Assembly (NCBI RefSeq): GCF_963675165.1
Contig: NC_087378.1
Location: 5,761,205 to 5,825,204, forward strand
Length of the DNA: 64,000 nucleotides
Direction: 5' to 3'
Source of the DNA: Halichondria panicea
Taxonomy: Eukaryota > Porifera > Demospongiae > Suberitida > Halichondriidae
In this document: one piece after another, positions 10,794 through 23,127 of the stretch
Position numbering within the stretch: the stretch's first letter is position 1
Layout: every line of letters begins with the position of its first letter
The notes under the pieces: generated by a model
Told to the model about the DNA's origin: nothing
The model's input: only the letters and a program-made list of their open reading frames with translations
Database searches by the model: none
Made by a program: the position numbers and the translations under genes

Positions 10794-12294
10794 TTAACCC
10801 TTTCCCGGCTTTGGGCGACATATGTCGTCCAGCGGATCGAGATTTTTCAAAAATTTGCTGTGCACACTGTGTTGGAGCACGCTGTAGGTACCAGCACATG
10901 CGCATTGAGCTCGTGGTATTTTCAACATCTTGCTTCGAGGTACGCTTCGTGCAGTACCTGACTTCAACATCTTCAGTGAGAATATCGATGCTTATGGCCT
11001 TCGTAGCTAAGAGCCTGAAGGAACTAGCAACATACTGTATTCTGATAGCTTCAGGATAGCTTCAGTATAGGTTAGGTTTGCTTAGGCTAGTTAGTACAGA
11101 CAGCAGTGGACATTGAAGATCCTATATGTCACCGTGAGAACATTGAGAACACTTACTTAGTCAATATTGTTTGTGTACTGTGTACTGTGTAAACTAGTGT
11201 TCAAGCTGGCGCTGTGCTAATGCCTCTCGCCATGATTTGCTTTCGCTCAAAAGTATAGAAGAGGAAGTATAGAAGAGGAAAAGTGTATAAAATAATCTGT
11301 CTAAAACTGGCTTGCATCTGTATAATTATGGTATCATTGTTGTGTTTTGTAGCTGCTTATACTAGGACCTAGGAAGCAACAAAGAAGAAGATTTTGTTTT
11401 CAATTAATTATTACTAATTATTTCATAAAGTTAGCTTATCTATATAAAGTCACTGAGAAGAAAAGACTTATTTACATGCATTAATACCAGGACCTCAAGA
11501 AGAAAATTGATTCTTCCAGGATCTGTAGTTCAGTGTATATAATATCTAAGAAGAAAAGATGCAGTTATATAGTAGTGTTTTGTGGCTTACCAGGCCCTCA
11601 AGAAAAATATGATTCTGCCAGGAGGATCTGGATCTGGATCTTGGATATCACACGTGGGGAATGAGCGCGCATGCGCATTACATCCACAGGAATAATTAAA
11701 GGGTGTGTCCAAAGAGATTAATTTCACAAATGGCTACTGCTAGCTAGCTGGTATTTTCTGAGCTAACAAAAAGCTGGCGCTTTAGTGCAAGGCTAACTCA
11801 TATGTTGAACAGATGATGTATGAAAGATTCTAAAGAGATTGGAACAGCCTTCAATGTGAGTCAAACTAGCCATAACTCGAGAAAGAAGCTTTAGTTTGCT
11901 AATCCACGAATCAAAATCCAAGAGAACGTGGCTAGAAGCCTATAGAAGCTGTTAGTTTTCGTCGCATTCGTCGCATTGCAACCGTTGAGCAGTTACAGCT
12001 GGAACAGACACACAGACAGACACACAGACAGACACACACACAGTCAGCTTTACCGTATCCCTCGTGCGGCTACGCCTCGAGGCATAAATAATTGTGAATG
12101 TTTGTAAACAATCGCTAATTAGTTGGGGGTGGTCAGTTGCTAGGTAACGATGATGATGTCATGGTACCCCCGGGGTCTGGGCTACCTGTAGGAAAATAGT
12201 TACGAGTGATTTCAATGTATAGTTCATAAGATATGAATTTTTAAATAAAAAGATGTATTTATTCTGTATTTTATTCTGTATTTTATTTTCTTGG
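10794..12294. mobile_element. TTAA-type miniature element A (carrying an insertion)
   Basis: Starts TTAACCCTTTCCCGGCTT at 10794. Its inner sequence (ctgtgttggagc, gtaccagcacatgcgcattgagct, ggtacgcttcgtgcagtac) is shared with the element at 34796. Its 3' part (about 12090-12290: taattagttgggggtggtcag, gctacctgtagg) is shared with element B and the 34796 element. Between about 11200 and 12085 foreign repeat DNA is present. The right tip lacks the expected GGG and directly meets the TTAA of element B. Confidence 0.55.
11870..12085. repeat. Interspersed repeat with cagac/cac microsatellite, copy a
   Basis: Runs from ccataactcgagaaagaagc through cagttacagctggaa and a cacacagacag microsatellite to accgtatccctcgtgcggc. 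Other copies: 36960-37190 (same strand) and 43670-43930 (opposite strand). A diverged branch with tacagctgctcaa.gatcaat is at 32085-32165, 41650-41960, 47640-47900, 56250-56600 and 63045-63430. No tRNA-type promoter boxes were evident. Confidence 0.7.
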
Positions 12295-13023
12295 TTAACC
12301 CTTTCCCCGTTGAAGCCGTCATTTTCAAAAATTCGAGGCACGCAGTAATGGGCACGCAGTAATGTCGAAAGAAAAGTGACCGTTTGATAATGTTTCAAGA
12401 GTACAACCTTACAACCTTAGTGAGGTTCTAAAGTATAGCTAGACAGAAAGTATAGCTAGACAGTGAGAATATCGATGCTTAGGGCCTTGTTGAGTGAGAG
12501 GACAGTGACTGGGATCATAGCTAGATAAAAAGCTACCTCAAGCTAGAAAATATAGAGCTGAGGAAGAAGCTCGTCTTGATAGCTTCAGTATAACTGTGTT
12601 TAGGCTAGTTAGTACAGCAGTGGACATCATGAGCCACCATTGAACTTGTAAACCTGTGTATGAAGTTGTAAACCTGTGTGTAGGTGAAGAAAATATTTCC
12701 CGGGAAAAGGGCGTCTGCTGATACGACCTTGCAGAGAACTTTCTGCAGATACCATGTCAAACATTGAGAACACTTATTTAGTGCCTCATACAACATTATT
12801 TGTGTACATAGTTGTGAATGTTACATAGTTGTGAATGTTTGTAAACAATTGCTAATTAGTGGGGGTGGTCAGTTGCTAGGTAACGAAGATGGTGTCAAGA
12901 TACCTCTGGGTTCTGCGCTACCTGTAGGAAATAGGTATGGTTCATGACATATGAATTTTGAAAGAAAATTGTTATTTATTCTGTATTTTCTTGTTTTAAT
13001 TAAAACGGCGGGGAAAGGGTTAA
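12295..13023. mobile_element. TTAA-type miniature element B, complete
   Basis: TTAACCCTTTCCCCG at the left (12295) and CGGGGAAAGGGTTAA at the right (13023) form perfect inverted tips with TTAA on both sides, the hallmark of piggyBac/TTAA elements. The 729-bp interior has no coding frame. It shares most of its interior with element A and with 34796-35650. Confidence 0.8.
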
Positions 13024-13754
13024 CCCTTTAACAGTCGGATTCTTATATTAACAGTGAAGTGAAATGTCTCTATCGGGTTTCCAGAGCAGGCCTAGCAACC
13101 ATAATTATACCAATAGAATGCCCATACGTGCAACATGTGTTGCCATAACAACCACGGTTATTACGCTCACCCGTTTTTATCATTTTAAATGCTCGGCCAG
13201 CGGTGAGATAAAATCCAAAAATTTTTTTTTATGGATCAGCCTATCATGGATCAGCCTATCATATGGTAGAAAGGCTTTGATTTTCACATCATATGAATTT
13301 TGAAGTAATTACTATGTTCATTACGCTATACTATACTTTACTGATATTCTAGCTATACTATACTACTTGCCAGAGTCACACAGTGAGCCCTCTCCTGGTC
13401 TTTCACTGTCCTGGTCCATAGCGCTAGCGTCTAGGTCCATGTCATGCATGTCCTCAGTCCCAGACAGCGTCTGGCATAAAGCTGGTAGCCTTTGGGAGGT
13501 ATCCCTCTCCACTGTCATCACCAGAGGAGACATCGCCATTGCTGTCCTCAAGCTGTTCAAGCACATCGGCACAAGTAAACAATCTAGCCATAGCGTGCGG
13601 TAAGATGCTAATGCTATGTGGCTTGGAAAATTCTAGACTAAATTGCACGTGATTCTACAGCTCTTCCTCTATACAGGGATGTGCGTAGTTCGAGCTACTT
13701 CCTAAGTATCGCAGAATTAGAATTTCGCAAAAAAGTCAGCCACAATCGGGTTAA
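13020..13754 (-). mobile_element. piggyBac-like internally deleted element, copy 2 (element C)
   Basis: Bounded by TTAA-CCCTTTAACAG (13020) and AATCGGG-TTAA (13754), sharing its left TTAA with the right TTAA of element B. Inside, on the minus strand, is the same acidic N-terminal transposase piece seen at 4429-4674 (start MARLFTCADVLEQL at 13591), here with an internal deletion and frameshift: one frame ends VWD at 13454, the rest (SAMDQDSERPGEGSLCDSGK) lies in another frame. Non-autonomous and non-coding now. Confidence 0.75.
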
Positions 13755-13962
13755 GTACATAACAACGTAACATAATACTGTCAGTCATGAGTTGTCACAG
13801 AAACAAATATAGCATATTATAGTCATTTCTTAAAATAATTACATTCAAATTCAATGCATCACTCCAGTTAATTTTAACCTAGTGATACCAGTGAAGTGAA
13901 GTGAGTGGCACTTGATGGTTTTTAGATGGTATGCCCATCATTGCCCAGAAATCTCCGGATTT

Positions 13963-15515
13963 CTAATGGTAGGACAAATTGAAGGACAAATTGAATATGT
14001 AGTGTGCAGCTATAACCGAGAACACAGCGACGATTAAATTTGTGCTGTACTGTTGAAGGATGTCTTCGTCTTCTGTGTCTTCTGTGTCTTCCTTAAACCA
14101 TACGATGTGTGGTTGGTTGTTGCCAGCTTCAATCCTTTCAATAGGTGGAGTGCCCCTCTATCAACAAAAAATACAATTATGAAGTGCATGTATGTATAGT
14201 AAGGAGCACATATCATTATTTAGTTTCAAAGCTCTAAACATGACTGTAGACGTTTCCGGTCTTTCCCGTTGCGAAGAGAAGTGCCAAGCAATAGATGGGC
14301 ACAATTAATCAACATTATTGTACCGAACACCTTTGTTATAAATAGAAACAAACAGCTAAGTGGTGATCGCAAGTTACATCGTACAATTATTAGAGAAGGC
14401 TACATTGTACCTATATAATTATAATGTCATTCCAACACAACAAACTTGTAACGGACTTACCTTCCGCTACAACATCAGAGTAACTTTCGGTCTCTTTCTG
14501 CAAGGCGATTGACCTGTCTAATCGTTGGCTTCTCCGTTAGTAGAGCGAAATCTATAAAGACAAATGCTAATAATATTATACTGAAGTGTTTGTGACAGCT
14601 ACGTATAGCAACACACAAAAATCCAAGAGGATAGCTTTTTTGAGGACAGGAAAGGTTTGATGACAGGAAAGGTTTGATGAGAAGGATGAGAACGTATTAT
14701 TGGGAGCCTCTCCATCGATTAGGGAAAGTCTGCTTCATTAACGTCTTAATTTGGGCTTCGTCCGTTCTGCTTTGATAATGGAGGATACAGGTGACTTATG
14801 TTGTTGAGCTTCAATTTTTTTCTAACAGGCCCAGCACCATCTGGTTTCGATCGTCTATGGTTTCGATCGTCTATTGATATTCTGACGTATATATACCATT
14901 GCCAGGAATGCTACAAAAACTATAGCTGGTTATAATTATACGTTCACAAGAATTATACGTTCCCAAGTACCTGTCCATCTCCCTCATCATCTTTCAGAAA
15001 TGGGTACTTGTCAACTAAGGTGCACGCCAATGTTCTAAACGGCTTTTGCACATATGTCATTAGCATTGTCGCCAATGTTTGTACAATGTACAGCATACTT
15101 TCGGTCTGAATCAATTGTTGTCAAAGTTATGCTGTGTTGGTATCGGGAAACACATTTTCCTTTTCCTAATAGAATTAGTGGGTGACATTGGATTCAGTAC
15201 TGCATTTAAATTTTACCTTCAGACTGTCAGATGCCTTAGAACCAGATCCAGAAAAACCTGTCTGTATTTACAAAAACCTTACACACTACGTAGTTACGAT
15301 AGTTACGATATTACGATATGGAGTCACAAAACACAGATAGTTGGGACTTGAGACTTCGTTGAGGTGGTGTTGGTTGAGGATGGGCGTTCTCTGTGTAGCT
15401 TAAGTCTTTGTTCAACTTTTTTAATGATATCTTTCAACCAATCTGGACCAGGTGTTGTTGAGTTGTTGAGGTGTTGTTGATAAACCAATAGGTTTGCCGT
15501 ATACATGAAATTCAA
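13963..15515 (-). CDS. Exons of an unidentified minus-strand gene
   Basis: Four exon-like stretches. (1) about 15480-15330: DWLKDIIKKVEQRLKLHRER, hydrophilic helix. (2) 15060-14971, 30 codons, VQKPFRTLACTLVDKYPFLK then DDEGDG, donor gtacttg; the YPFL block resembles the segment that precedes the WRAKL..KFKN motif in SAMD3-like proteins. (3) 14517-14461, acceptor ttag, donor gtaagtcc, RSIALQKETESYSDVVAE. (4) 14157-13963, 65 codons to a stop: PPIERIEAG, an acidic run (EDTEDTEDED), then a hydrophobic segment LIVAVFSVIAAHYIF that could be a C-terminal membrane anchor. Phases of (3) and (4) do not join simply, so these may belong to alternative transcripts or different genes. Function unknown. Confidence 0.35.
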
Positions 15516-15577
15516 AGATCAAAGCACAGCTAACTTAGGTACCTCTGAACTTGTCAACGGTTGTCTAGCCACTGAGA

Positions 15578-15690
15578 GCGTAATAACCGTGGTTGCTATG
15601 GCAACACATGTTGCACCTCCTTGTTGTATGGGCTGTGTATGGGCTTTTTATTGGCTTTCTATTGGTATAATTATAACCCGATAGACTAGT
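15578..15690 (+). mobile_element. Fragment of the piggyBac-like element
   Basis: gcgtaataaccgtggttgct, aacacatgttgcacc and attggta..acccgatag match the 3' half of the element at 4288-5112. Confidence 0.7.
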
Positions 15691-15790
15691 TACCATTTTC
15701 TACTTTGTTCGTTTGTTCTTATAAGTATAAAAGTGTAAGGATCTTCTCAAAGTCATAGGTAGCCCAAGTGTATGCGTACGTATTCATATT

Positions 15791-15827
15791 CACGTCCAGT
15801 GTGGCGTCCCTCCCCAAACTGGACGTG
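15791..15827. repeat. Short perfect hairpin
   Basis: CACGTCCAGT (15791-15800) pairs with ACTGGACGTG (15818-15827) around a 17-base loop. No terminator-like or gene context is evident. Confidence 0.6.
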
Positions 15828-16369
15828 AGCTGTTGTATGCATATACCTACCTAGAATATTAAAACTTGTCAATCTAATTTCAGACCCCCTACCTTAGGGC
15901 ATGTTATTTCACAACAACATGGGGGTTATGTGCCCATGTTATGTGGGTGTGGGCCTGTAGAATCACTATATAATCTGAGATTGTTTAGGATTAGCTCCCA
16001 CTGTACTCAGCATGTGTTGGAAGGATGAGTATGGCATGTGATCTTTTGACCCAATGCACCCAATCCCCCTAGGTGAGGTCCGACTTGGCCATGTGACCCC
16101 ACCTATCCCTGGAGGGGGGAGGTGGGTTGACAAGTGCATAAATAAGAAATTTTGTCTACCATTTTGTGAGGAAAAATGGCTCCTGACTTCTTGCTTGAGA
16201 TACTATTACGAGAACAAACATGATGAAGGTGATTTAACTGTTGGTGAGTGTTTGTTACCTTTTGGATGTGGAGAAATATTAGTTGAACATGTGAGAAATG
16301 AGGTGATTGATGAACACTGTAGCTCTCATTTTTCAACTACAGAAAATGTTAGGCTTTCTAAGGAAAAGA

Positions 16370-16940
16370 ATAGTTCAATACGGAATGCAAGATGAGTTGA
16401 GCGGTTGAGCTGAGCGGTTGAGCGATTCTGATAATACAACAAATTTTATCAGGACGCATCTCTGGAGAACGATGGGTCCAGCGCACAAGAAAGTCTGAAG
16501 AGAATTGATCCCATTGGTGTGGCGTCATTGGTGTGGCGTCAAAGTTCTCCACCGGCAAAAATATAATGTATGCTATAGACGGAATGGGGCCTCCCTGTAT
16601 ATATCAGGGCTTGAGTGCAGTTCATGAGCATGGTCGAGGAGAAAATGTGCTGGTGTCTCAGTTTATGCTTAACGTGGGCCAACGAAGTTATGGAGGGACC
16701 TATTCACAGGATACATATCACCCTACTGCAAGGTGTTCCCTACTGCGAGGTGTTCTCCTTAGAAGAAGATGGACCGGACCCTCTGTGCAATACAGACCTG
16801 TTTTCCTTGCATTACATATATATCCCCCGAATCAACAGCCAGCCATTTGGCGTATGCTCATCTTAAACTCATCGTTTGAGGAATCAAACTCCATACCAGT
16901 TGTGGACGAAAGGATTGCTACAAGGGTCAGGTGATGCTGC
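16370..16940 (+). pseudogene. Remnant of an integrase-core (rve-type) transposon protein
   Basis: Several frames together give an order of motifs known from invertebrate integrase-core transposon proteins: QYGMQDELSG (about 16377), then MGPAHKKV and SLKRIDPIGVAS (about 16470-16520), HGRGENVLVSQFM (about 16630), LWRDLFTGYI (about 16687), EEDGPDPLCNTDLFSLHYIY with IPRINSQP (about 16757-16850) and NQTPYQLWTKGLL (about 16885-16925). In the family the G-EN part carries a catalytic acidic residue and LWRD and TPYQLW flank it C-terminally. Large parts, including the first catalytic region, are missing, and stops and frameshifts separate the blocks. A 113-codon frame upstream (16054-16395) shows no known domain. 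Confidence 0.6.
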
Positions 16941-16949
16941 TGCGTGATA

Positions 16950-19900
16950 CATTGGTAAGAGTACAGTACAATGTAATTGATGTTTTCTTCAGTGTTATCA
17001 CAATGTGATTTATTGTAGAATACTTTGGAATTGACTGGGAAGGTCGTTCTTGATCCTGTCACTATTCCATGCCTGGGCCTTGTACTGATAGCATTAATTT
17101 TATTCATTACCCAAGATTGTGTAGATTATGTAGTGTTAATGAGATTCATAATCTTTATCAGTGCATGTGACGTCATGAGTCAATGTGTTTGCCTAGCTAG
17201 CTGCTGGAACTATTATACAATATCTTTAGCAACAAAAACGGCTGGGTTAAGCAAGGTAAGAGTAGCTGTTTAGGCCCTCAAAAGATAGAGTATGTTGTCA
17301 TGCCCAAGTGGGGAGTCAATATGTGCAAAATTGTCTTAGCTATACTGGCTTCTTTAGCTCTGGCAGCCAGGTAGGCTATGTTGTGTATTCTTGATACAGT
17401 AACTGCTACTCTCCCCATTTATGATACTAGTACCTAGCAATGAGTTGTTCATCTAGCCTTGTTTTTGAAGCTTGATCTTAGCATCTTCATAGCCGCTTTT
17501 TGCACTTTTCTTACTAAAAGTGGCATGACGTCATCACCATTTATGGGGCTAATTAGCATAATTGAATTAAGCTAATTAGTTTTTCGGAAAAAGAAAACAT
17601 TGAACTTTATGTTGAATCATCTTGATGTAGCATAAATAGTTAAATTTTGGTATTCAGACTTTGACCCGGGCCTTAAGTGCGCAGAGATTGCATTGCATTG
17701 AGCTAGTCACTTGGGCTGTAATTAGTGTTTATATTAATTAATTGCTGAATAAATTAATTTTTATAAGGTACGATATGAGGCACAAAAGTAATTACATATG
17801 TGATTACATAATTATGTGATGCCAAAATTAAAAATGATAGCTCTGAAAAATACACGAATGTTAGTGTCCATGGTTTAGTATTCCATACTCTATGTTTTCT
17901 TTAAACCGGCCGGAGGCATGAAACTTGCTTGGCAGCCAAGGGATAGTTTGAAGTGGGAATACTCACAGGGTTTCGACTATCAAAGATTCACTGCAAGTTT
18001 AGGACCTGACCAAGGCCGTTTAGTGTAGCATGATTTTTAATCTAATTACATCTTTGACTAATTTAGAAGTTCCAGATTCTGATTCTGAAAAATACCTAAT
18101 CATATGAACAAAGGTTGGGGACTACTTGCGTGGTTGCATTCCTTGCCCCTAGAATGTTGAGCCCAGCTCGCAACTGGTCCAGAAGTTTCGGGTACACAAC
18201 AAAGTGGAGCTTTTACGGTTTCTCGTGATGGAAGCAATGGGTTTGGTGTACCTTCAAGTGCAGTGGTTGGTTTTCATTACATTCAGCTGCCTCGAGAAAT
18301 CATGCAGTTACATTATTTTTTATAGGTATTCGTAAGTCGAAACATCCTCCACACTGACATTCACCGATTCTGCACTCACGCCACATTAAGTACTCGTATA
18401 TCGGAGGTGCAATGAATGGAACACCACTGCTGCCTTGGAGTAACCCCATAGCAATCAAATTGCCAACATGGAGGCAAATCTATACATAAGAATAGTCAAC
18501 CTGCACTTGGCACCAGCCAACCCCAAAGATGACTTCACTTGCTTAAACAGGAGACTCCCGAACCCTAACCTTAACCCCACCTATATTATTCCACCTATAG
18601 TGGCCAATGTAACTTTTCACGGACTCACCCAGATTAAATCCCATGCAATGAACACAGCACATAATTGTGAGCAATGGATAATTACGAGTGAGATTTAGAA
18701 TGTTTTTTGTCAGTATTATGTTGTTTTTTTGACAATTGTCACATATAATACACTATACAATACACTATAATTCAATACATTCATTGATTTGCTTAAGGTC
18801 TTCTAAACAGCTGCATCTTAACTGGACATGGGAAGATGTTGGTGCACGTGAAGGAGCAGCACCAGCAAAAGCATCGGATCTTTTTTCCCTTTAGCTGGTG
18901 GAGTTGGGGATCCAGTGATCACAGGAATGGTGTATCGTAGTCCTGCCAGAACGGATTAGACGTGGTAAGGGATGTTTAGTGTCCTGGGCGGAAATGATTA
19001 AATATGGCCGCGTCTCTGGCCACTGCCTCTTTTGCTTCACTGCTCGCTTCATGCTTTACTGGGATACTTTGTTCAAAAAAGAGCAAAAACTCGTTCTCTA
19101 CCCAAGAAGAAGCGTGCTAGGCATGGTTTTCGGCAAAGCGCTAGAGGCTCCTGTTGGACAAGTTGGAGCAGCAGGCAGGTGCTGTTAAATCCAAAGTCTT
19201 CCGGAGTATAAAGACGTTACTTCTTGTTCAGGAATATTTACTGGCAATACTAATTGTTTGTGTGTGCTGATTGTTCTGTCTTTTCACTGGCCTATCCCAA
19301 GCATGTGACCATCCCAATACATGATGTATGCGCTTGTCCTCAGCTAGTTTGATCAACTGATTCCAGGTTGACGCTCGGGTCAGGGCAGGCAGCCAGTCGT
19401 CTAGCCGGACACACTCACTTTAATACTGGTTGGTCTTATCTGCTTGTTTTCTGTGGGCTGTAGCTTAGTGCTTGCTAACAATCACTCTTGGATTTATTTC
19501 TTGCATAAATAGATCAAGCACATGGCAGTACAGAATAGCCTCGTACCACATCTAGCACCACTCACTGTCCGTTCTACTGGGGCCCGGAGTTCTACTGGGG
19601 CCCGGTCGTAACATCATCAACATCAATTGTACCATGCATAAATTCAGGGGCCGTTGCCCTCAACGTAGGTACTACAATGCTCGTACTTGCTAACTGACGT
19701 TTTAGCTCGGCTATTACATTGTCTAGCTAGCGAACAATTAGCTTTCCACAAATCTTTGTAACTTCGTTCTCATGGAGCCTCCGTGAGGAGCCTGTTCTCG
19801 TCTTGCATCTGCTCCAGATTCTTCTCCCCCATCATCTGTGTCTCCCAGTCTGTCCTCAGCTCTCTGCAGTCCGATCCGGAGCATCAGGAGTACCATGTCC

Positions 19901-20600
19901 CTCGTCTACCAGTCTATCATTAGGATTGTCTCATCCTTTGATCCCTGCTTCCACGAGCTCAGGTCTGGTCAGAGAGAATCCTGTAGGTTACTTCTTCTAG
20001 TGCTAGTCCGATAGTCTTCTTCTGTTTAGAAGCAAAATCTCACTTCTGTTGGTCCCGATGGGAATGGATGTCTCGGCAGGACCTCCACTGTAAAGCACTT
20101 CAGTGTGACAGTCACAGCAAAATTACTAACTCTACTAACTCTATAAACATTACATCATCACAAGTACGAACTATGCGCATGGGTCCAAAGGTCAAAGGTC
20201 AAGAACGCAGTATGCATGTAGTGTTGACCTTTTGACCCTGACACTTTTTCCACTGAATTTCCCCAGTATATATAGAGCGCTAAAACTATAGAATATTTTA
20301 ACCCACGAAAATTACGGTAGTGACGGTAGTGACGGTAGTAATGTAAAGTAGCAGTCTTGATCTGTAGCAGTCTTGATCTGAGACAGTGCTGCTAAGTGAG
20401 TTGGGCCGGCAGTTTTGGAGGGCACAAGTGGTTTCTTACAGGTCCACTATAATAAAATTATTACCACTATACTGTAAACATGTATACAACATTCTACACT
20501 ATATTATAGTTAAAGTTATAGTTAAAGCTGGTGATTTTTCCTTTAACCCACTAGCCTGGTCTAAAATCTGATTATAAGTTTGATCAAAGAAAGTGTGGTA
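16950..20600. other. Long stretch without a supported gene
   Basis: Short open frames occur (17025-17273, 18468-18698, 18979-19188, 19803-20000) but none shows a family motif or convincing splice context. Duplicated short words, for example gttctactggggcccgg at about 19571, suggest small local duplications. I see no gene here. Confidence 0.4.
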
Positions 20601-21195
20601 TTATTTAGAACACACCTAGCCAAGATTAAGCGTACCGAGGAGGCGCAGCCGAGTGCATTACGTAACCAAGAGGCCATCCGAGTGCACCAGCACATGACTT
20701 GGCTAGGTGTGTTCTAATGCTGTCACGTGAGCTCTAGCCTCGTGGCAGCTAGATCTAGCTAGCTAGCTAGCTAGAAGTAATAGCAAGTTTTAGTAGGTTC
20801 GGAGGAGATACGATCTGGACTGACTGGGCATGTTCTCGACTTATTTCTCCTGCTGACCAACAGCCCACTACTGGATATGCCGATCTGGCTTACTGGATGG
20901 GAAACTTTGTGCGCAAACTATATGGCAATGAGTATGATATTCGAAGCACCTTTGATGAAACGGTACGTACATCTTCAAAGCAAGCTGAGCCTATTTATTT
21001 CTCCAGACGAAAAAGTGATGCAGTCAAAAACAAGTCGAAACAATAACATTCAACTTAATCTGCTTGTTATTATTATAATTATGATGACATTCAGATTGAT
21101 AAAAGTGTGCATTAACAAACCAACTTAAAGCACACTTAAGTGCGGATTAATAAGCTGATTGGCTGGAGATCATGTGATCAGCACTAAGTGGAGGT
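20600..21195 (+). mobile_element. Crypton-type element, copy 2 (short)
   Basis: Begins with a hairpin (tagaacacacctagccaag ... cttggctaggtgtgttcta, 20607-20717), then ctgtcacgtgagctctag as in copy 1. From about 20803 the plus strand reads WTDWACSRLISPAD and DLAYWMGNFVRKLYGNEYDI, clearly homologous to the start of the recombinase in copy 1. After about 65 codons the coding sequence is lost and the shared 3' end (aagctgattggctgg, gatcatgtgatcagcacta) follows at about 21150-21187. Most of the recombinase is deleted. Confidence 0.65.
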
Positions 21196-21199
21196 AGAG

Positions 21200-21830
21200 G
21201 AAAACAGAGGGGGAGACACCATGAGACAGTCCAAGTCCAACCACATGCTCCTCTAAGTCTAGCAATATTACATGCGCGTTATGGTACTTATACGTAAAGC
21301 TTCATGCACTGTTTGCATAATAATAATCTACTAACCACCATGTTCTACTAACCGCATAAAATAATTAATTGTATGGCTTGAAATAATACCACGAGACTGA
21401 TCGCTGCTGTATATAGTGTACTTACAATATTTTCTGTTCAGATGTGGCGTCAGCAGATTTTGGTAACACAAGGTCGTTAGAAATTAGAACTGTACACATA
21501 CGTATATAGCTGGGATATAACACAGGGACATGGAAACCTATCTCTAAACCTATTTCTACGTCATGTAACGGGTGACATTTGTAAGATACCTAGCTAGCCT
21601 ACTCAATACCCTGACGATCAGGAGCTTCTCAACGGCAGCACCCATACGGCTTCCCACCCAGCAGTCTCCGATACCATAATCATAGCTCCATCGCTCACGG
21701 CAAATATGTCGAGCTAGGAGCTAGGAGACCTCCCACCAGCAAGAGGACTGAGCCCTCAACCTTAGCCAACGGTGCATCGGAACTGGCACAGACCAGAAAG
21801 GTACCCAATTATATGCCGCGGTTGTTCTCA
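21200..21830. other. No recognisable gene
   Basis: No family motif on either strand; small duplications such as gagctaggagctaggag (about 21712). Confidence 0.35.
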
Positions 21831-22095
21831 CGAAACAGCCCAGCCGTGCCCCAAAATTCCAATGGCCATCGTGGATCGCATACGACCACAACTTTAGGGA
21901 GGAAGCAGCAGCAACAGGACAGCTTGACTGGTCAAAAATTGATGCCGGAATAATTCCTTATGGTGGTGTCGAGTCACTCTTGCCCCTGCACAATACCCCA
22001 GCAAAAGCGTCGCTCAGCGTTTCCAGCTCCACCCCCACCCCCAAAGCGGCCACGGCCGGCAGGGTTCCCATGCAGGGACGGCCAATTCCTACATG
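21830..22095 (+). pseudogene. Possible DIRS-like retroelement fragment (region before the reverse transcriptase)
   Basis: The plus strand reads KFQWPSWIAYDHNFREEAAA then LDWSKIDAGI (about 21850-21955). A WPSW..YD..FR.EAA...DWS.ID pattern is familiar from the first ORF of DIRS-like elements in sponges and cnidarians. A Pro-rich stretch with KRPRPAGFPCRD (about 22046-22080, another frame) resembles the linker to the Cys-rich part that follows in such proteins. The rest is missing. It may have belonged to the same element as the fragment at 23455-23790. Confidence 0.45.
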
Positions 22096-22200
22096 TACCG
22101 TACCCTCGCGAAAATAAGCCCATCTTGAATAAACGCCCATCCCCTCTTTTGCTTCGAAGTTCTTGCACGAGGGTATTTTCACTCGATTATAAGCCCACCC
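22096..22200. repeat. TACCCTCGCGAAAATA repeat, copy 1
   Basis: taccctcgcgaaaataagccc at the left and cactcgattataagcccaccc at the right. Related pieces: 23012-23127 (opposite strand, ending cgcgagggtacggta) and 30372-30445. Confidence 0.55.
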
Positions 22201-22646
22201 AGAATAAGAATTTGAGCATGCGCAGTAGCTGAATGCCACATGTTCACTATTAATTTTAGTGAAGAAAGGAAGTTTTAGGTAGTAGCTAGTAAGACTATAC
22301 TCCTTGCTGGACCAAGATCAGACATTATAACTTTCTCTGTATGGATCTGTTTGCCCCCTGAAGATTTTCAGCATCTGTCTACAGTATAAAACAAAAAGTA
22401 CGGCAATATTTAATATCTAATTTTGAAAGAAATTTTGAACAATCGGATGTGTGCTCGTACCACCTGATATGCCCCATGCCAGAACTGCCACACAATTTAA
22501 TGATTTTTTGTTTTGTTTGTTTTGTTTTTTTTCTTGTTTTGTTTTGTTCCAGCTGCCCCTGAAAAGGGGTAAGTCTGTCAGCATTAGGATGTATGCCTGC
22601 TAGACCTTACTACCTTACTCTATTTTCATATGCTGTAACGCTCTCA

Positions 22647-22669
22647 TAATAATAATAATAATAATAATG
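22647..22669. repeat. (AAT)n microsatellite
   Basis: About seven uninterrupted ATA/AAT units. Confidence 0.9.
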
Positions 22670-23011
22670 TATATGCAGGGAACAAGTAGTCCTATATGCT
22701 GAGAAAGGAAAACACAAGTCCAAGAAAGTTATCACACAGGCTAATTTTGCAGGTTACCTTGCCTTGGTTTTTTGAAACAAAGTAACTGATAGCTACTCTG
22801 TAGGTCATACTCCTACCATCCTTTGAGAAGTTTCTGCTACATATACATCTAACATCAACGAATATAGAGTCAGAGTCCACTTCTTCATGTTCATTCTCTT
22901 GTCATGCTTTAATCATACTCATGCATTAGTGTTGTTGTCAATAAAATGTTCATACTATGTATTAAAATGAAAATACAATAAATTAATAAAGAATTGACAT
23001 AGAGCAAAGCG

Positions 23012-23127
23012 ATTTGAGGCCGCGGGTGGGCGTATGTTCGAATGAAAACTCGCCGTTCGCGATTAAACGCCCAGTCCCCTAATAATCTTGCAGAAAAGGG
23101 TGGGCGTATTTTCGCGAGGGTACGGTA
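23012..23127. repeat. TACCCTCGCGAAAATA repeat, copy 2
   Basis: Ends with tgggcgtattttcgcgaggg followed by tacggta; the opposite orientation of the copy at 22096. Confidence 0.55.
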
